From positions 1 through 5,870 of the forward strand of contig JAJFMS010000263.1 in the NCBI GenBank assembly GCA_020696885.1: a DNA stretch of 5,870 bases, written 5' to 3'. Both the position numbers and the translations under genes were made by a program. Positions within the stretch are counted from its first letter, which is position 1. Each line of letters starts with the position of its first letter. This document shows, one piece after another, positions 1 to 5,151 of the stretch. The notes under the pieces were generated by a model. It made no database searches, had not been told where the DNA came from, and worked only from the letters and a program-made list of their open reading frames with translations. Source of the stretch: Armatimonadota bacterium (lineage in GTDB: Bacteria; Armatimonadota; SYMT01).

Positions 1-522
1 GTCTACGCCACGATCTTCACGGAGGGCGAGCCGGACAACCTGTGGCCGGTGACGCCGGACCCGCGCGAGCACCACCGGCGCAGCCTCTACCTGCTCCACA
101 AGCGGAACGTGCGGCTGCCGATGCTGGCGGTCTTCGATCAGCCGGACATGATGACGTCCTGCGGCGCGCGCGGGCAGAGCGTCCATGCGCTGCAGGCACT
201 TACGCTGCTGAACAGCGAATTCATGCGTGCCCAGAGCGTGAGCTTTGCCGCCCGCCTGGTCCGCGACTGCGCGGGCGACGAGGCCCGGATGCTCGACCGC
301 CTCTACGTGCTGACGCTGGGTCGGCCGCCGGTGACGGCGGAGCGGAGCGCCACGCAGCGGTTCTTGCGGGAGCAGACGGAGATCGTCCGGGAGCGCCTGG
401 CTCGCGGCGAGCCGGTGGCCCGGCTGGCGGGAGAGACACCGCTTTCGCACGCGGCCGCGGCGGCGTGGATCGACCTCTGTCTCGCCGCCTTCAACCTGAA
501 CGATTTCGCGTATCTCCGGTAG
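1..522 (+). CDS. PSD1/DUF1553 domain protein, C-terminal fragment
   Basis: Frame 1 is open from the first base to TAG at 520-522, giving the last 173 residues; the start lies outside the window. The segment R26-R27-S-L-Y-L-L ... LPMLAVFDQPDMMTSCGARG (about residues 39-58) followed by HALQALTLLNSEF (62-74) is the signature of the DUF1553 (PSD1) C-terminal domain, and the end LCLAAFNLNDFAYLR matches the usual family terminus (an LFNLNEF-like block). Full-length members are large exported proteins, usually with an N-terminal DUF1549 and often a cytochrome c-like domain; their biochemical role is not established. They are commonly encoded beside a DUF1501 gene, and one follows here at 1635, but separated by a methyltransferase gene. 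The family call is firm; the presence of other domains upstream is inference. Confidence 0.9.
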   Translation, partial: VYATIFTEGEPDNLWPVTPDPREHHRRSLYLLHKRNVRLPMLAVFDQPDMMTSCGARGQSVHALQALTLLNSEFMRAQSVSFAARLVRDCAGDEARMLDRLYVLTLGRPPVTAERSATQRFLREQTEIVRERLARGEPVARLAGETPLSHAAAAAWIDLCLAAFNLNDFAYLR

Positions 523-560
523 TGGGTGGGAGTGTCGGCGTCTGTCCGGCTGCATTCCAC

Positions 561-592
561 ATTACTCCACTACTCCAGCACTCCAATACTCC
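561..592. repeat. four-unit 8-bp tandem repeat (ANNACTCC)
   Basis: Four contiguous degenerate octamers, attactcc, actactcc, agcactcc and aatactcc, share the pattern ANNACTCC. They fill the middle of the 94-bp gap between the PSD1 stop (522) and the methyltransferase start (617). An 8-bp palindrome, ttacgtaa, follows at 597-604. The tract is C/T/A biased and unlike the coding sequence around it. It could be a replication-slippage tract or a spacer in the transcript; no function can be read from it. Confidence 0.7.
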
Positions 593-616
593 CCCCTTAC
601 GTAAACCGAGGAACCG

Positions 617-1627
617 ATGGAAGGACCCACCCCTGAACGGATCATGCAGCTCGGCCTCGGCTTCTGGGGCTCGAAGGCGTTCTTGAGCGCCGTGGAGCTT
701 GGCGTATTTACGGAGCTGGCCGAAGGGCCACTCGCGCTGGAGCCGCTCACCGCCCGGCTGGGGCTGCACGCTCGCAGCGCCCGGGACTTCTTCGACACGC
801 TGGTGGCGCTGGGGATGCTGGAGCGCGAGGCGGGCGTGTATCGCAACACGCCGGAGACCGACCTGTTCCTGGACCGCCGCAAGCCCAGCTACATCGGCGG
901 CATTCTGGAGATGGGCAACGCCCGGCTCTACGGCTTCTGGGGCTCGCTCACGGAGGCGCTGCGCACGGGTGAGCCGCAGAACGAGGCGAAGCACGGCGGC
1001 CCCAGCCCGTTCGACGTGCTCTATGCCGATCCGGCCCGGCTGCGGCAGTTTCTGGGCGCGATGACCGGCATCAGCATCGGCACCGCCCGCGCCATCGCGC
1101 AGAGGTTCCCCTGGGCACGCTACCGGAGCTTCGTGGACGTGGGGTGTGCCCAGGGCTGTCTGCCGGTACAGGTGGCCCTGGCGCACGAGCACCTGGAGGG
1201 AGCGGGCTACGACCTCGCCGCGGTGGGACCGGTGTTCGAGGAGTACGTGGCGGACAGCGGTCTAGAGAGCCGGCTGCGCTTTCTCTCCGGCGACTTCTTC
1301 CAGGACCCGCTGCCGCACGCGGACGTGATCGTGATGGGTCACATCCTGCACGACTGGGACCTGGAGCAGAAGCGGATGCTGCTGGCCAAGGCCTACGACG
1401 CGCTTCCCAGCGGCGGCGCCGTGCTCATCTACGAGGCGCTCATCGACGACGACCGGCGGCAGAACGCCTTCGGTTTGCTGATGAGCCTGAACATGCTGAT
1501 CGAGACGCCGGGCGGGTTCGACTACACCGGCGCGGACTGCCAGGGGTGGATGCGGGACGCCGGCTTCCGCGAGACGTACGTGGAGCACCTGCTCGGCCCC
1601 GACTCGATGGTCGTCGGCATCAAGTGA
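617..1627 (+). CDS. SAM-dependent O-methyltransferase (COMT/acetylserotonin-OMT-like)
   Basis: 336 residues, complete. The ATG at 617 is preceded by a GAGGA Shine-Dalgarno at 608-612, 4 nt away. Residues about 10-90 form the helical winged-helix dimerisation domain of this family ([20 protein letters not shown] at 15-34, then [19 protein letters not shown] at 44-62). The Rossmann methyltransferase domain follows: motif [10 protein letters not shown] at 172-180 binds SAM (the usual run is VDVGGGxG, so C177-A178 replace glycines), GDFFQDPLP at 225-233, and HDWD at 245-248. H245 aligns with the catalytic base of plant COMT-type enzymes. [11 protein letters not shown] (270-280) and the C-terminal [14 protein letters not shown] block are also typical. 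It likely transfers a methyl group from SAM to a hydroxyl on a small molecule; the substrate is unknown. It lacks a signal peptide, so it should be cytoplasmic, unlike its two neighbours. It is probably cotranscribed with DUF1501, which begins 7 nt after its stop. Confidence 0.9.
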   Translation: MEGPTPERIMQLGLGFWGSKAFLSAVELGVFTELAEGPLALEPLTARLGLHARSARDFFDTLVALGMLEREAGVYRNTPETDLFLDRRKPSYIGGILEMGNARLYGFWGSLTEALRTGEPQNEAKHGGPSPFDVLYADPARLRQFLGAMTGISIGTARAIAQRFPWARYRSFVDVGCAQGCLPVQVALAHEHLEGAGYDLAAVGPVFEEYVADSGLESRLRFLSGDFFQDPLPHADVIVMGHILHDWDLEQKRMLLAKAYDALPSGGAVLIYEALIDDDRRQNAFGLLMSLNMLIETPGGFDYTGADCQGWMRDAGFRETYVEHLLGPDSMVVGIK

Positions 1628-1634
1628 TGAGGCA

Positions 1635-3107
1635 ATGATGAAGCACCTCGATCCCTGCGGCGGCTCCCCGGCCGCCGTGAGCCGCCGGGACCTCCTGTTC
1701 CGGTCCGCGGGCGGATTTGGCGGCCTGGCGCTCTCCGCGCTGCTGGCGCAAGACGGCGCCCTGGCCGCTCCGGCGACCCCCAAGGTCCCAGCGGCGCTCA
1801 ACCCGCTGGCGCCGCGCCGGCCGCACTTCACCACGCCCGCCAAGGCGGTGATCTTCCTGTTTATGGTCGGCGGGCCCAGCCACATCGAAACGTTCGATCC
1901 GAAGCCGGAGCTGGACCGCCTGGACGGCCAGCAGCTCCCCTCCAGCTTCGGGGAGATCAAGAGCCAGTTCATCAAGGCCGGCACGCCGCTGATGCGGAGC
2001 CAGTGGAAATTCCGCAAGTACGGCCAGAGCGGACTGGAGGTGTCCGATCTCTTCCCGCACGTCGCCACCTGCGCGGACGACCTGGCGGTCATCCGGTCTT
2101 GTTACTCGGAGAGCTTCGTCCACGCCCCCGCGATGTATCAGTTGATGTCCGGGCGCACGCTGGCGGGACACCCGTCGGTGGGAAGCTGGGTGACCTACGG
2201 CCTCGGCAGCGCCAGCGAGAACCTGCCCGCTTACTGCGTACTCACGCAGCCGGAGGGGCTGCCCGAGGGAGGCGCCCCGATGTGGGACGCCGGCTACCTC
2301 CCCGCCGTGCACCAGGGCACCGTGCTCCGCGGCGGCGCCGCGCCGATCCTGCACCTGAAGCCCTCCGACGAGATCAGCCGGCGGCAGCAGCGCCGCATGC
2401 TGGACTTCGTGCGGGAGGTCAACGGGCAGACGATGGACCAGGGCGGCACGGAGCTCTCCGCGCGCATCGCCGCCTATGAGCTGGCGTTCCGGATGCAGCA
2501 GCATGCCCCCGAAGCCGTGGACCTCTCCCGCGAGAGCACGGAGACCCGCGAGCTGTACGGGCTGAACGACCCCCAGACGGAAGAGTTCGGCACGCGCTGC
2601 CTGCTGGCGCGCCGCCTGGTGGAGCGCGGCGTGCGGTTCGTGACGCTCTACTCCGGCGGCGGGCCGGTGAGCACCCAGTGGGACGCGCACGACAACGTGG
2701 TGACCAACCACGAGAAGATGTGCCGCTGGACCGACAAGCCCACGGCGGCGCTGCTGAAGGACCTGAAGCGCCGCGGGCTGCTGGATAGCACCCTGGTGAT
2801 CTGGGGCAGCGAGTTCGGGCGCACCGCCGTCACCCAGAACGGCAAGGGCCGCGACCATAACCCGGCCGGCTACACCATGTGGATGGCCGGCGGCGGCGTG
2901 AAGGGCGGGCAGGTGATCGGCGCTACGGACGAGATCGGCTACAAGGCGATCCAGGATCCGGTGCACCCGCGAGATTTCCACGCCACGCTGCTCCATCTGC
3001 TGGGACTGGAGCACATGCGGCTTACCTACCTTCACAATGGGCGCAACGAGCGCCTCACCGACTTCGGAGGCAGCGTGATCCCCCAGCTCCGCGTGCATCC
3101 CGCGTAA
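1635..3107 (+). CDS. DUF1501 family protein, Tat-exported
   Basis: 490 residues, complete. The N-terminus carries a twin-arginine signal: SRRDLL at 16-21, a hydrophobic stretch at about 26-38, and a likely cleavage near A44 (GALA|APA). Many DUF1501 proteins have such a signal. The family belongs to the alkaline-phosphatase-like/sulfatase fold. Characteristic blocks are [20 protein letters not shown] (74-93), [15 protein letters not shown] (160-174), [14 protein letters not shown] (179-192), [12 protein letters not shown] (332-343), [11 protein letters not shown] (349-359), IWGSEFGRT (389-397) and [20 protein letters not shown] (405-424). Catalytic activity is not established for the family. 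Two ATG codons are in tandem (1635 and 1638). The GAGG at 1629-1632 lies 2 nt from the first and 5 nt from the second, so translation may really start at 1638. The 7-nt gap from the methyltransferase stop suggests translational coupling. The partner PSD1 protein is encoded upstream at 1-522. Confidence 0.93.
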   Translation: MMKHLDPCGGSPAAVSRRDLLFRSAGGFGGLALSALLAQDGALAAPATPKVPAALNPLAPRRPHFTTPAKAVIFLFMVGGPSHIETFDPKPELDRLDGQQLPSSFGEIKSQFIKAGTPLMRSQWKFRKYGQSGLEVSDLFPHVATCADDLAVIRSCYSESFVHAPAMYQLMSGRTLAGHPSVGSWVTYGLGSASENLPAYCVLTQPEGLPEGGAPMWDAGYLPAVHQGTVLRGGAAPILHLKPSDEISRRQQRRMLDFVREVNGQTMDQGGTELSARIAAYELAFRMQQHAPEAVDLSRESTETRELYGLNDPQTEEFGTRCLLARRLVERGVRFVTLYSGGGPVSTQWDAHDNVVTNHEKMCRWTDKPTAALLKDLKRRGLLDSTLVIWGSEFGRTAVTQNGKGRDHNPAGYTMWMAGGGVKGGQVIGATDEIGYKAIQDPVHPRDFHATLLHLLGLEHMRLTYLHNGRNERLTDFGGSVIPQLRVHPA

Positions 3108-3264
3108 CCGCGGAATGGAGGAAGGCTACTCCGGAGGATCTTTACCAGCTCGTGCAGGAGAAGCATACAGTAGCCAATGGGCGACGCCTGTTCTGAAGCG
3201 TTGGCCGCTACGGCGTGTTGCCGATGGCGTACCGACTTCGCCAGTAAACCGTAGGCAGCCGGCT

Positions 3265-3309
3265 GGTGCGGCGTTCGCTGACGGCGGCCTGCTTCGAGAG
3301 CGGCGCACC
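3265..3309 (+). other. hairpin, 11 of 12 paired
   Basis: GGTGCG (3265-3270) pairs with CGCACC (3304-3309). After one G-G mismatch, CGTTC (3272-3276) pairs with GAGCG (3298-3302), including one U-G wobble that exists only in + strand RNA. The loop is 21 nt. It sits inside repeat A and uses the same 5' strand as repeat B, so the two pairings exclude each other. No T-run follows, so it is not a canonical terminator. Confidence 0.45.
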
Positions 3310-3340
3310 TTCTTCCGGAGACGCGTGACCAGGAACGAAC

Positions 3341-3369
3341 GGACCATCCGCCCATAGGGCACCCGGTCC
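3341..3369. other. hairpin with symmetric internal loop
   Basis: GGACC (3341-3345) pairs with GGTCC (3365-3369), then a 4x4 internal loop, then GCCC (3350-3353 as g3350-c3353) pairs with GGGC (3357-3360) around an ATA triloop. It is nested just inside the right arm of repeat A; base 3369 is claimed by both stems, so one base pair must be given up. Confidence 0.4.
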
Positions 3370-3401
3370 TGCCTACGGCTTACTACTATTGGTTGACCTG
3401 T

Positions 3402-3414
3402 AAGTAGCCTACTT
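3402..3414. repeat. 13-bp palindrome aagtag-c-ctactt
   Basis: Two perfect 6-bp half sites around a single C, about 110 bp before the ankyrin start. It could be a dimeric regulator operator, or in RNA a 5-bp stem with a GCC loop. The half site agtagcc also occurs at 3169-3175. No regulator can be named. Confidence 0.35.
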
Positions 3415-3526
3415 GAACGGCGTGCGAGCATGGAAGAGATCTAGTTATCCTGAACAACGGTGAGCCGCACCAGCCGGCTTTGGCTTTGCCAGCGTAGAGA
3501 GACTTGATGCAGAGGAGTAGCTGTCG

Positions 3527-4942
3527 ATGACCCGCAGGTCACTGAGAGCGGTAATCGCGGTATCCGGGTTGAGCCTCCTTCTACTCGGCTGGCAGTATCA
3601 ATCCACCGTCGCGCCCCGACGGGTTGCGGCGCAGCGCCAGCAGCAGGTGGACGCACTGGCCGCGGCGGTGGACGCCGGCGATTCCGATACGGTGGCCTCG
3701 CTGCTCAACGCCGGCACCCCGGTAGCGATGAGTGCGGACGGGCTCCATCCGCTCCACCTGGCGGCCTGGCGCGGCGACCCGGCGATCATGGAGATGCTGC
3801 TGGTGACAGCGCCCGAGGTCGACGTGGAGGACTGGCTCGGCAAGACGCCGCTGATGCGAGCGGTGGAGCGCTCTCGCACGGTCGCGGCGGGGATGCTGCT
3901 GGATCGGGGTGCGAAGATCGAAGCGCGGGACCGCCTGGGCTACACGCCCCTGCTACTCGCCGCACGCGCCGGGCACCTCGAAGGGGTGGCCATGCTGCTC
4001 AAACGGGGAGCGGACGCCCGCGCCAAGCGCCCGGACGGCCTCACGGCAGTGCTGGCCACCGCAAAGATCCCCCGGTATCAGTTGCCTCCGGATACCCGTC
4101 AGAACACTCAAAGCCGCGTAGAGGTGGTGAAGCTGCTCCTGCGGCACCAGGCGGACTTCAACGCACGCACCTCCGCCGGGATGTCCCTCGTTTCACTGGC
4201 AGTAGAGAACAACTACCCGGACCTGCTCCGCTTCGCCATCGAGAAGGGCGCCTCCCTTCAGGCGCCGGCGCGTGACGGCACGGTGCCGATCGTGGCGGCC
4301 GCGGGGCGGGGCAACGTGGAGTGCTTCCGGATCCTGGTGGAGCACGGCGTATCCGTGGAAACCCGCTCGCCCAGCGGCGAGACCCTGCTGTCGCTGGCCC
4401 TGGATGGCTACTCCACGGAGTTCGGCCGCTCCCATCCGGCGTGGCTGCCGCGCCCGCCCCGGCGCAGGCGGCGAGAAGTGCCGGCTGACGCGCAGGTCCG
4501 TGCCCGGGAATATCGCTCCATCGTGGAGGTGCTCCTGGCCCGCGGGGTGTCCGTGCAGCACCGGACCCGATCCGGCGGATACCCGCTCTGCACGGCCGCG
4601 GCGGCGGGAGACGTGGCGCTTTGCGAAGAGCTGATCCGGCGCGGGAACCCGCTGGAGGGTCGCGATCAGGCGGGACGGACCGCGCTGATGCATGCCGCCG
4701 ACAGTGCCCGGATGGAGACGGTGCGGTACCTCCTGGGCAAAGGCGCAGATCCCCGGGTGCGAACACCGGACGGCGACACGGCGCTCTCGCTGCTGGAGCA
4801 GCCTCGTAAGAACGAGATCCCGGCCAACCTCCAGAAGCACCAGGCGGTGATCAGCGTGCTGCGCGGCGCCCTGGGCCAGACCGAACGAGCCCCCCAGGTA
4901 GCCACTGCGATCCGGGTGCCGGTCGGCCCCGCAGGTCGCTGA
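3527..4942 (+). CDS. membrane-anchored ankyrin-repeat protein
   Basis: 471 residues, complete. ATG at 3527 has a strong AGAGGAG at 3511-3517, 9 nt upstream. The N-terminus MTRRSLR followed by a hydrophobic segment at about 8-21 (VIAVSGLSLLLLGW) looks like an uncleaved signal anchor, placing the rest outside the cytoplasmic membrane. About eleven 33-residue ankyrin repeats follow from about residue 40 to 449; clear ones are HPLHLAAWRGDPAIMEMLL (74-92), YTPLLLAARAGHLEGVAMLL (139-158) and RTALMHAADSARMETVRYLL (384-403). Repeat 5 carries an insertion of about 15 residues (near 181-196). Repeat 8 carries one of about 33 residues (near 296-328) containing an Arg/Pro-rich run (309-319). Ankyrin stacks bind other proteins; the partner is unknown and no enzymatic domain is present. 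The gene is separated from both neighbours by long gaps and is probably its own unit. Confidence 0.9.
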   Translation: MTRRSLRAVIAVSGLSLLLLGWQYQSTVAPRRVAAQRQQQVDALAAAVDAGDSDTVASLLNAGTPVAMSADGLHPLHLAAWRGDPAIMEMLLVTAPEVDVEDWLGKTPLMRAVERSRTVAAGMLLDRGAKIEARDRLGYTPLLLAARAGHLEGVAMLLKRGADARAKRPDGLTAVLATAKIPRYQLPPDTRQNTQSRVEVVKLLLRHQADFNARTSAGMSLVSLAVENNYPDLLRFAIEKGASLQAPARDGTVPIVAAAGRGNVECFRILVEHGVSVETRSPSGETLLSLALDGYSTEFGRSHPAWLPRPPRRRRREVPADAQVRAREYRSIVEVLLARGVSVQHRTRSGGYPLCTAAAAGDVALCEELIRRGNPLEGRDQAGRTALMHAADSARMETVRYLLGKGADPRVRTPDGDTALSLLEQPRKNEIPANLQKHQAVISVLRGALGQTERAPQVATAIRVPVGPAGR

Positions 4943-4961
4943 TCCGACGGCTAGCGCCAGT

Positions 4962-4989
4962 TTGCTACTCCCGCCGCTGGAAATAAATT
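4962..4989 (+). promoter_or_regulatory. candidate sigma70-type promoter
   Basis: TTGCTA (4962-4967) and TAAATT (4984-4989) each match 4 of 6 consensus bases and are 16 bp apart, at the start of the AT-rich patch. Transcription would begin near 4996 and give a leader of about 155 nt for the prepilin gene. A weaker alternative is an extended -10-like TGATATACC at 5042-5050. Neither is more than suggestive. Confidence 0.25.
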
Positions 4990-5003
4990 TAGCCCAGGCT
5001 AAA
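4988..5003. other. hairpin TTTAGC/GCTAAA
   Basis: A 6-bp perfect stem with CCAG loop. On the - strand it is followed by a T-rich tail (tttattt), so it looks like a terminator in that direction, but no - strand gene ends here. On the + strand there is no T-run. It overlaps the -10 of the candidate promoter by two bases. Confidence 0.35.
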
Positions 5004-5058
5004 ACACATTACTGAATCATGTGCGGCAACGTCTTTGGGCATGATATACCAGTTGTGT
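5004..5058 (+). other. long imperfect hairpin, 15 bp in three nested segments
   Basis: ACACA (5004-5008) pairs with TGTGT (5054-5058), ACTG (5011-5014) with CAGT (5050-5053), and ATCATG (5016-5021) with CATGAT (5040-5045). The three are collinear and nested, separated by a 2-nt bulge and a small internal loop. The 18-nt apical loop is tgcggcaacgtctttggg. All 15 pairs are Watson-Crick. Confidence 0.45.
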
Positions 5059-5066
5059 AAGCAGCC

Positions 5067-5079
5067 CCTGCCCTGCAGG
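5067..5079 (+). other. short hairpin CCTGC/GCAGG
   Basis: A 5-bp stem with a CCT loop between the long hairpin and the start-proximal hairpin. It overlaps the palindrome cctgcagg (5072-5079), so alternative pairings exist. Confidence 0.3.
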
Positions 5080-5095
5080 TGGAGAGTCTACTAAC

Positions 5096-5138
5096 AACCG
5101 GACCGTATGCCCCCAGATGGGAGGTTGGAAGTCCGGTT
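5096..5138 (+). other. start-proximal hairpin AACCGGAC/GTCCGGTT
   Basis: A perfect 8-bp stem, AACCGGAC (5096-5103) with GTCCGGTT (5131-5138), closes a 27-nt loop that can itself pair CCC (5111-5113) with GGG (5119-5121). Its 3' strand ends one base before the Shine-Dalgarno, so folding here could affect ribosome access. A second purine run (gggagg, 5119-5124) is buried in the loop. Confidence 0.5.
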
Positions 5139-5144
5139 AGGGAG
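5139..5144 (+). promoter_or_regulatory. ribosome binding site choosing the TTG start at 5152
   Basis: AGGGAG lies 7 nt before TTG 5152. The only in-frame ATG upstream (5107) has no purine-rich site before it and falls inside the loop of the 5096-5138 hairpin. TTG 5125 directly abuts gggagg with no spacing. This site therefore favours 5152. Confidence 0.6.
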
Positions 5145-5151
5145 ATCAGCC

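Larger units (their letters stand above)
3243..3384. repeat. 16-bp inverted repeat A enclosing two hairpins
   Basis: The left arm agtaaaccgtaggcag (3243-3258) and right arm ctgcctacggcttact (3369-3384) are reverse complements at 15 of 16 positions. The single mismatch (3248/3379) would be A-C in a + strand RNA and a G-U wobble in a - strand RNA. The 110 bp between the arms holds the hairpins at 3265-3309 and 3341-3369, so as RNA the whole would be a closed multibranch element of about 142 nt. No target-site duplication flanks the arms, which argues against a simple miniature transposon. Arm identity is directly visible; formation as RNA is inference. Confidence 0.6.
3257..3479. repeat. perfect 16-bp inverted repeat B
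   Basis: agccggctggtgcggc at 3257-3272 is exactly the reverse complement of gccgcaccagccggct at 3464-3479, with 191 bp between. Each arm contains the 8-bp palindrome agccggct. The left arm overlaps repeat A by 2 nt and shares strand with the hairpin at 3265-3309, so it can be read as an alternative partner. The right arm lies 32 nt before the Shine-Dalgarno of the ankyrin gene (3511-3517). Flanking bases do not extend the match and there is no target duplication. Confidence 0.65.
3108..3526. other. 419-bp structured intergenic region, no credible gene
   Basis: No open frame here looks like a protein. The short ORFs on either strand are Arg/Ser/Pro-rich, lack good ribosome sites and resemble no family I know. 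Base composition is visibly lower in GC than the flanking genes. The region is full of inverted repeats. In the first third: GGCTACT (3124-3130) pairs with AGTAGCC (3169-3175), GCCAATG (3173-3179) with CGTTGGC (3199-3205, one G-U), and TGGCG (3225-3229) with CGCCA (3239-3243). The larger pairs are listed separately. No T-run terminator follows the DUF1501 stop, and no convincing -35/-10 pair precedes the ankyrin gene. Possible identities are a long 5' leader of the ankyrin gene, a stand-alone small RNA, or remnant repeat DNA. Confidence 0.6.
4943..5151. other. 209-bp AT-richer gap and structured leader of the prepilin gene
   Basis: This gap drops sharply in GC (notably 4980-5060) compared with the flanking genes. 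It holds a candidate promoter (4962-4989) and four successive hairpins (4988-5003, 5004-5058, 5067-5079, 5096-5138), and ends in the Shine-Dalgarno for the TTG start at 5152. No terminator with a T-run follows the ankyrin stop on the + strand. I could not match it to the c-di-GMP, glycine, cobalamin, TPP or SAM riboswitch consensus sequences as I know them. Confidence 0.5.

Noticed and set aside
42..686. 214-codon + strand frame across the PSD1 end and the gap
   Set aside because: Out of frame with the PSD1 signature, Ala/Pro/Arg/Gly-rich composition, and it runs into the methyltransferase start.
491..1192. 233-codon - strand open frame overlapping the methyltransferase
   Set aside because: Antisense shadow of a clearly recognised gene, also crossing the tandem repeat and gap; no family features.
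1620..3098. 492-codon open frame on the - strand opposite DUF1501
   Set aside because: It mirrors the DUF1501 gene over its whole length, is rich in His/Ala/Arg/Gly/Val as expected of an antisense frame in GC-rich DNA, and has no recognisable domain.
3032..3431. Open frames of about 80-107 codons on both strands in the 3108-3526 gap
   Set aside because: Overlapping each other on both strands, no ribosome sites of note, Arg/Ser-rich composition, no resemblance to known families.
3243..3479. Miniature transposon bounded by terminal inverted repeats
   Set aside because: Neither inverted-repeat pair is flanked by a target-site duplication and the pairs cross each other rather than nest.
3459..3494. 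Terminator-like stems (ggtg/cacc, ggc-ttt-gcc) before the ankyrin gene
   Set aside because: Stems of 3-4 bp without a following T-run; too weak to call.
3111..3500. RNase P RNA or tmRNA in the 419-bp gap
   Set aside because: A gaggaagg near the left and cggcttac near the right superficially recall RNase P conserved regions, but the invariant GAGGAAAGTCC block and its P4 partner are absent; no tmRNA ends are visible.
5041..5094. 17-codon leader peptide ORF (MIYQLCKQ...) before the prepilin gene
   Set aside because: No good ribosome site, no run of regulatory codons, and its start lies within the long hairpin; chance ORF is simpler.
4943..5151. Known riboswitch (c-di-GMP-I, glycine, cobalamin, TPP, SAM)
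   Set aside because: None of the conserved core sequences I know for these classes could be found; only generic hairpins are present.
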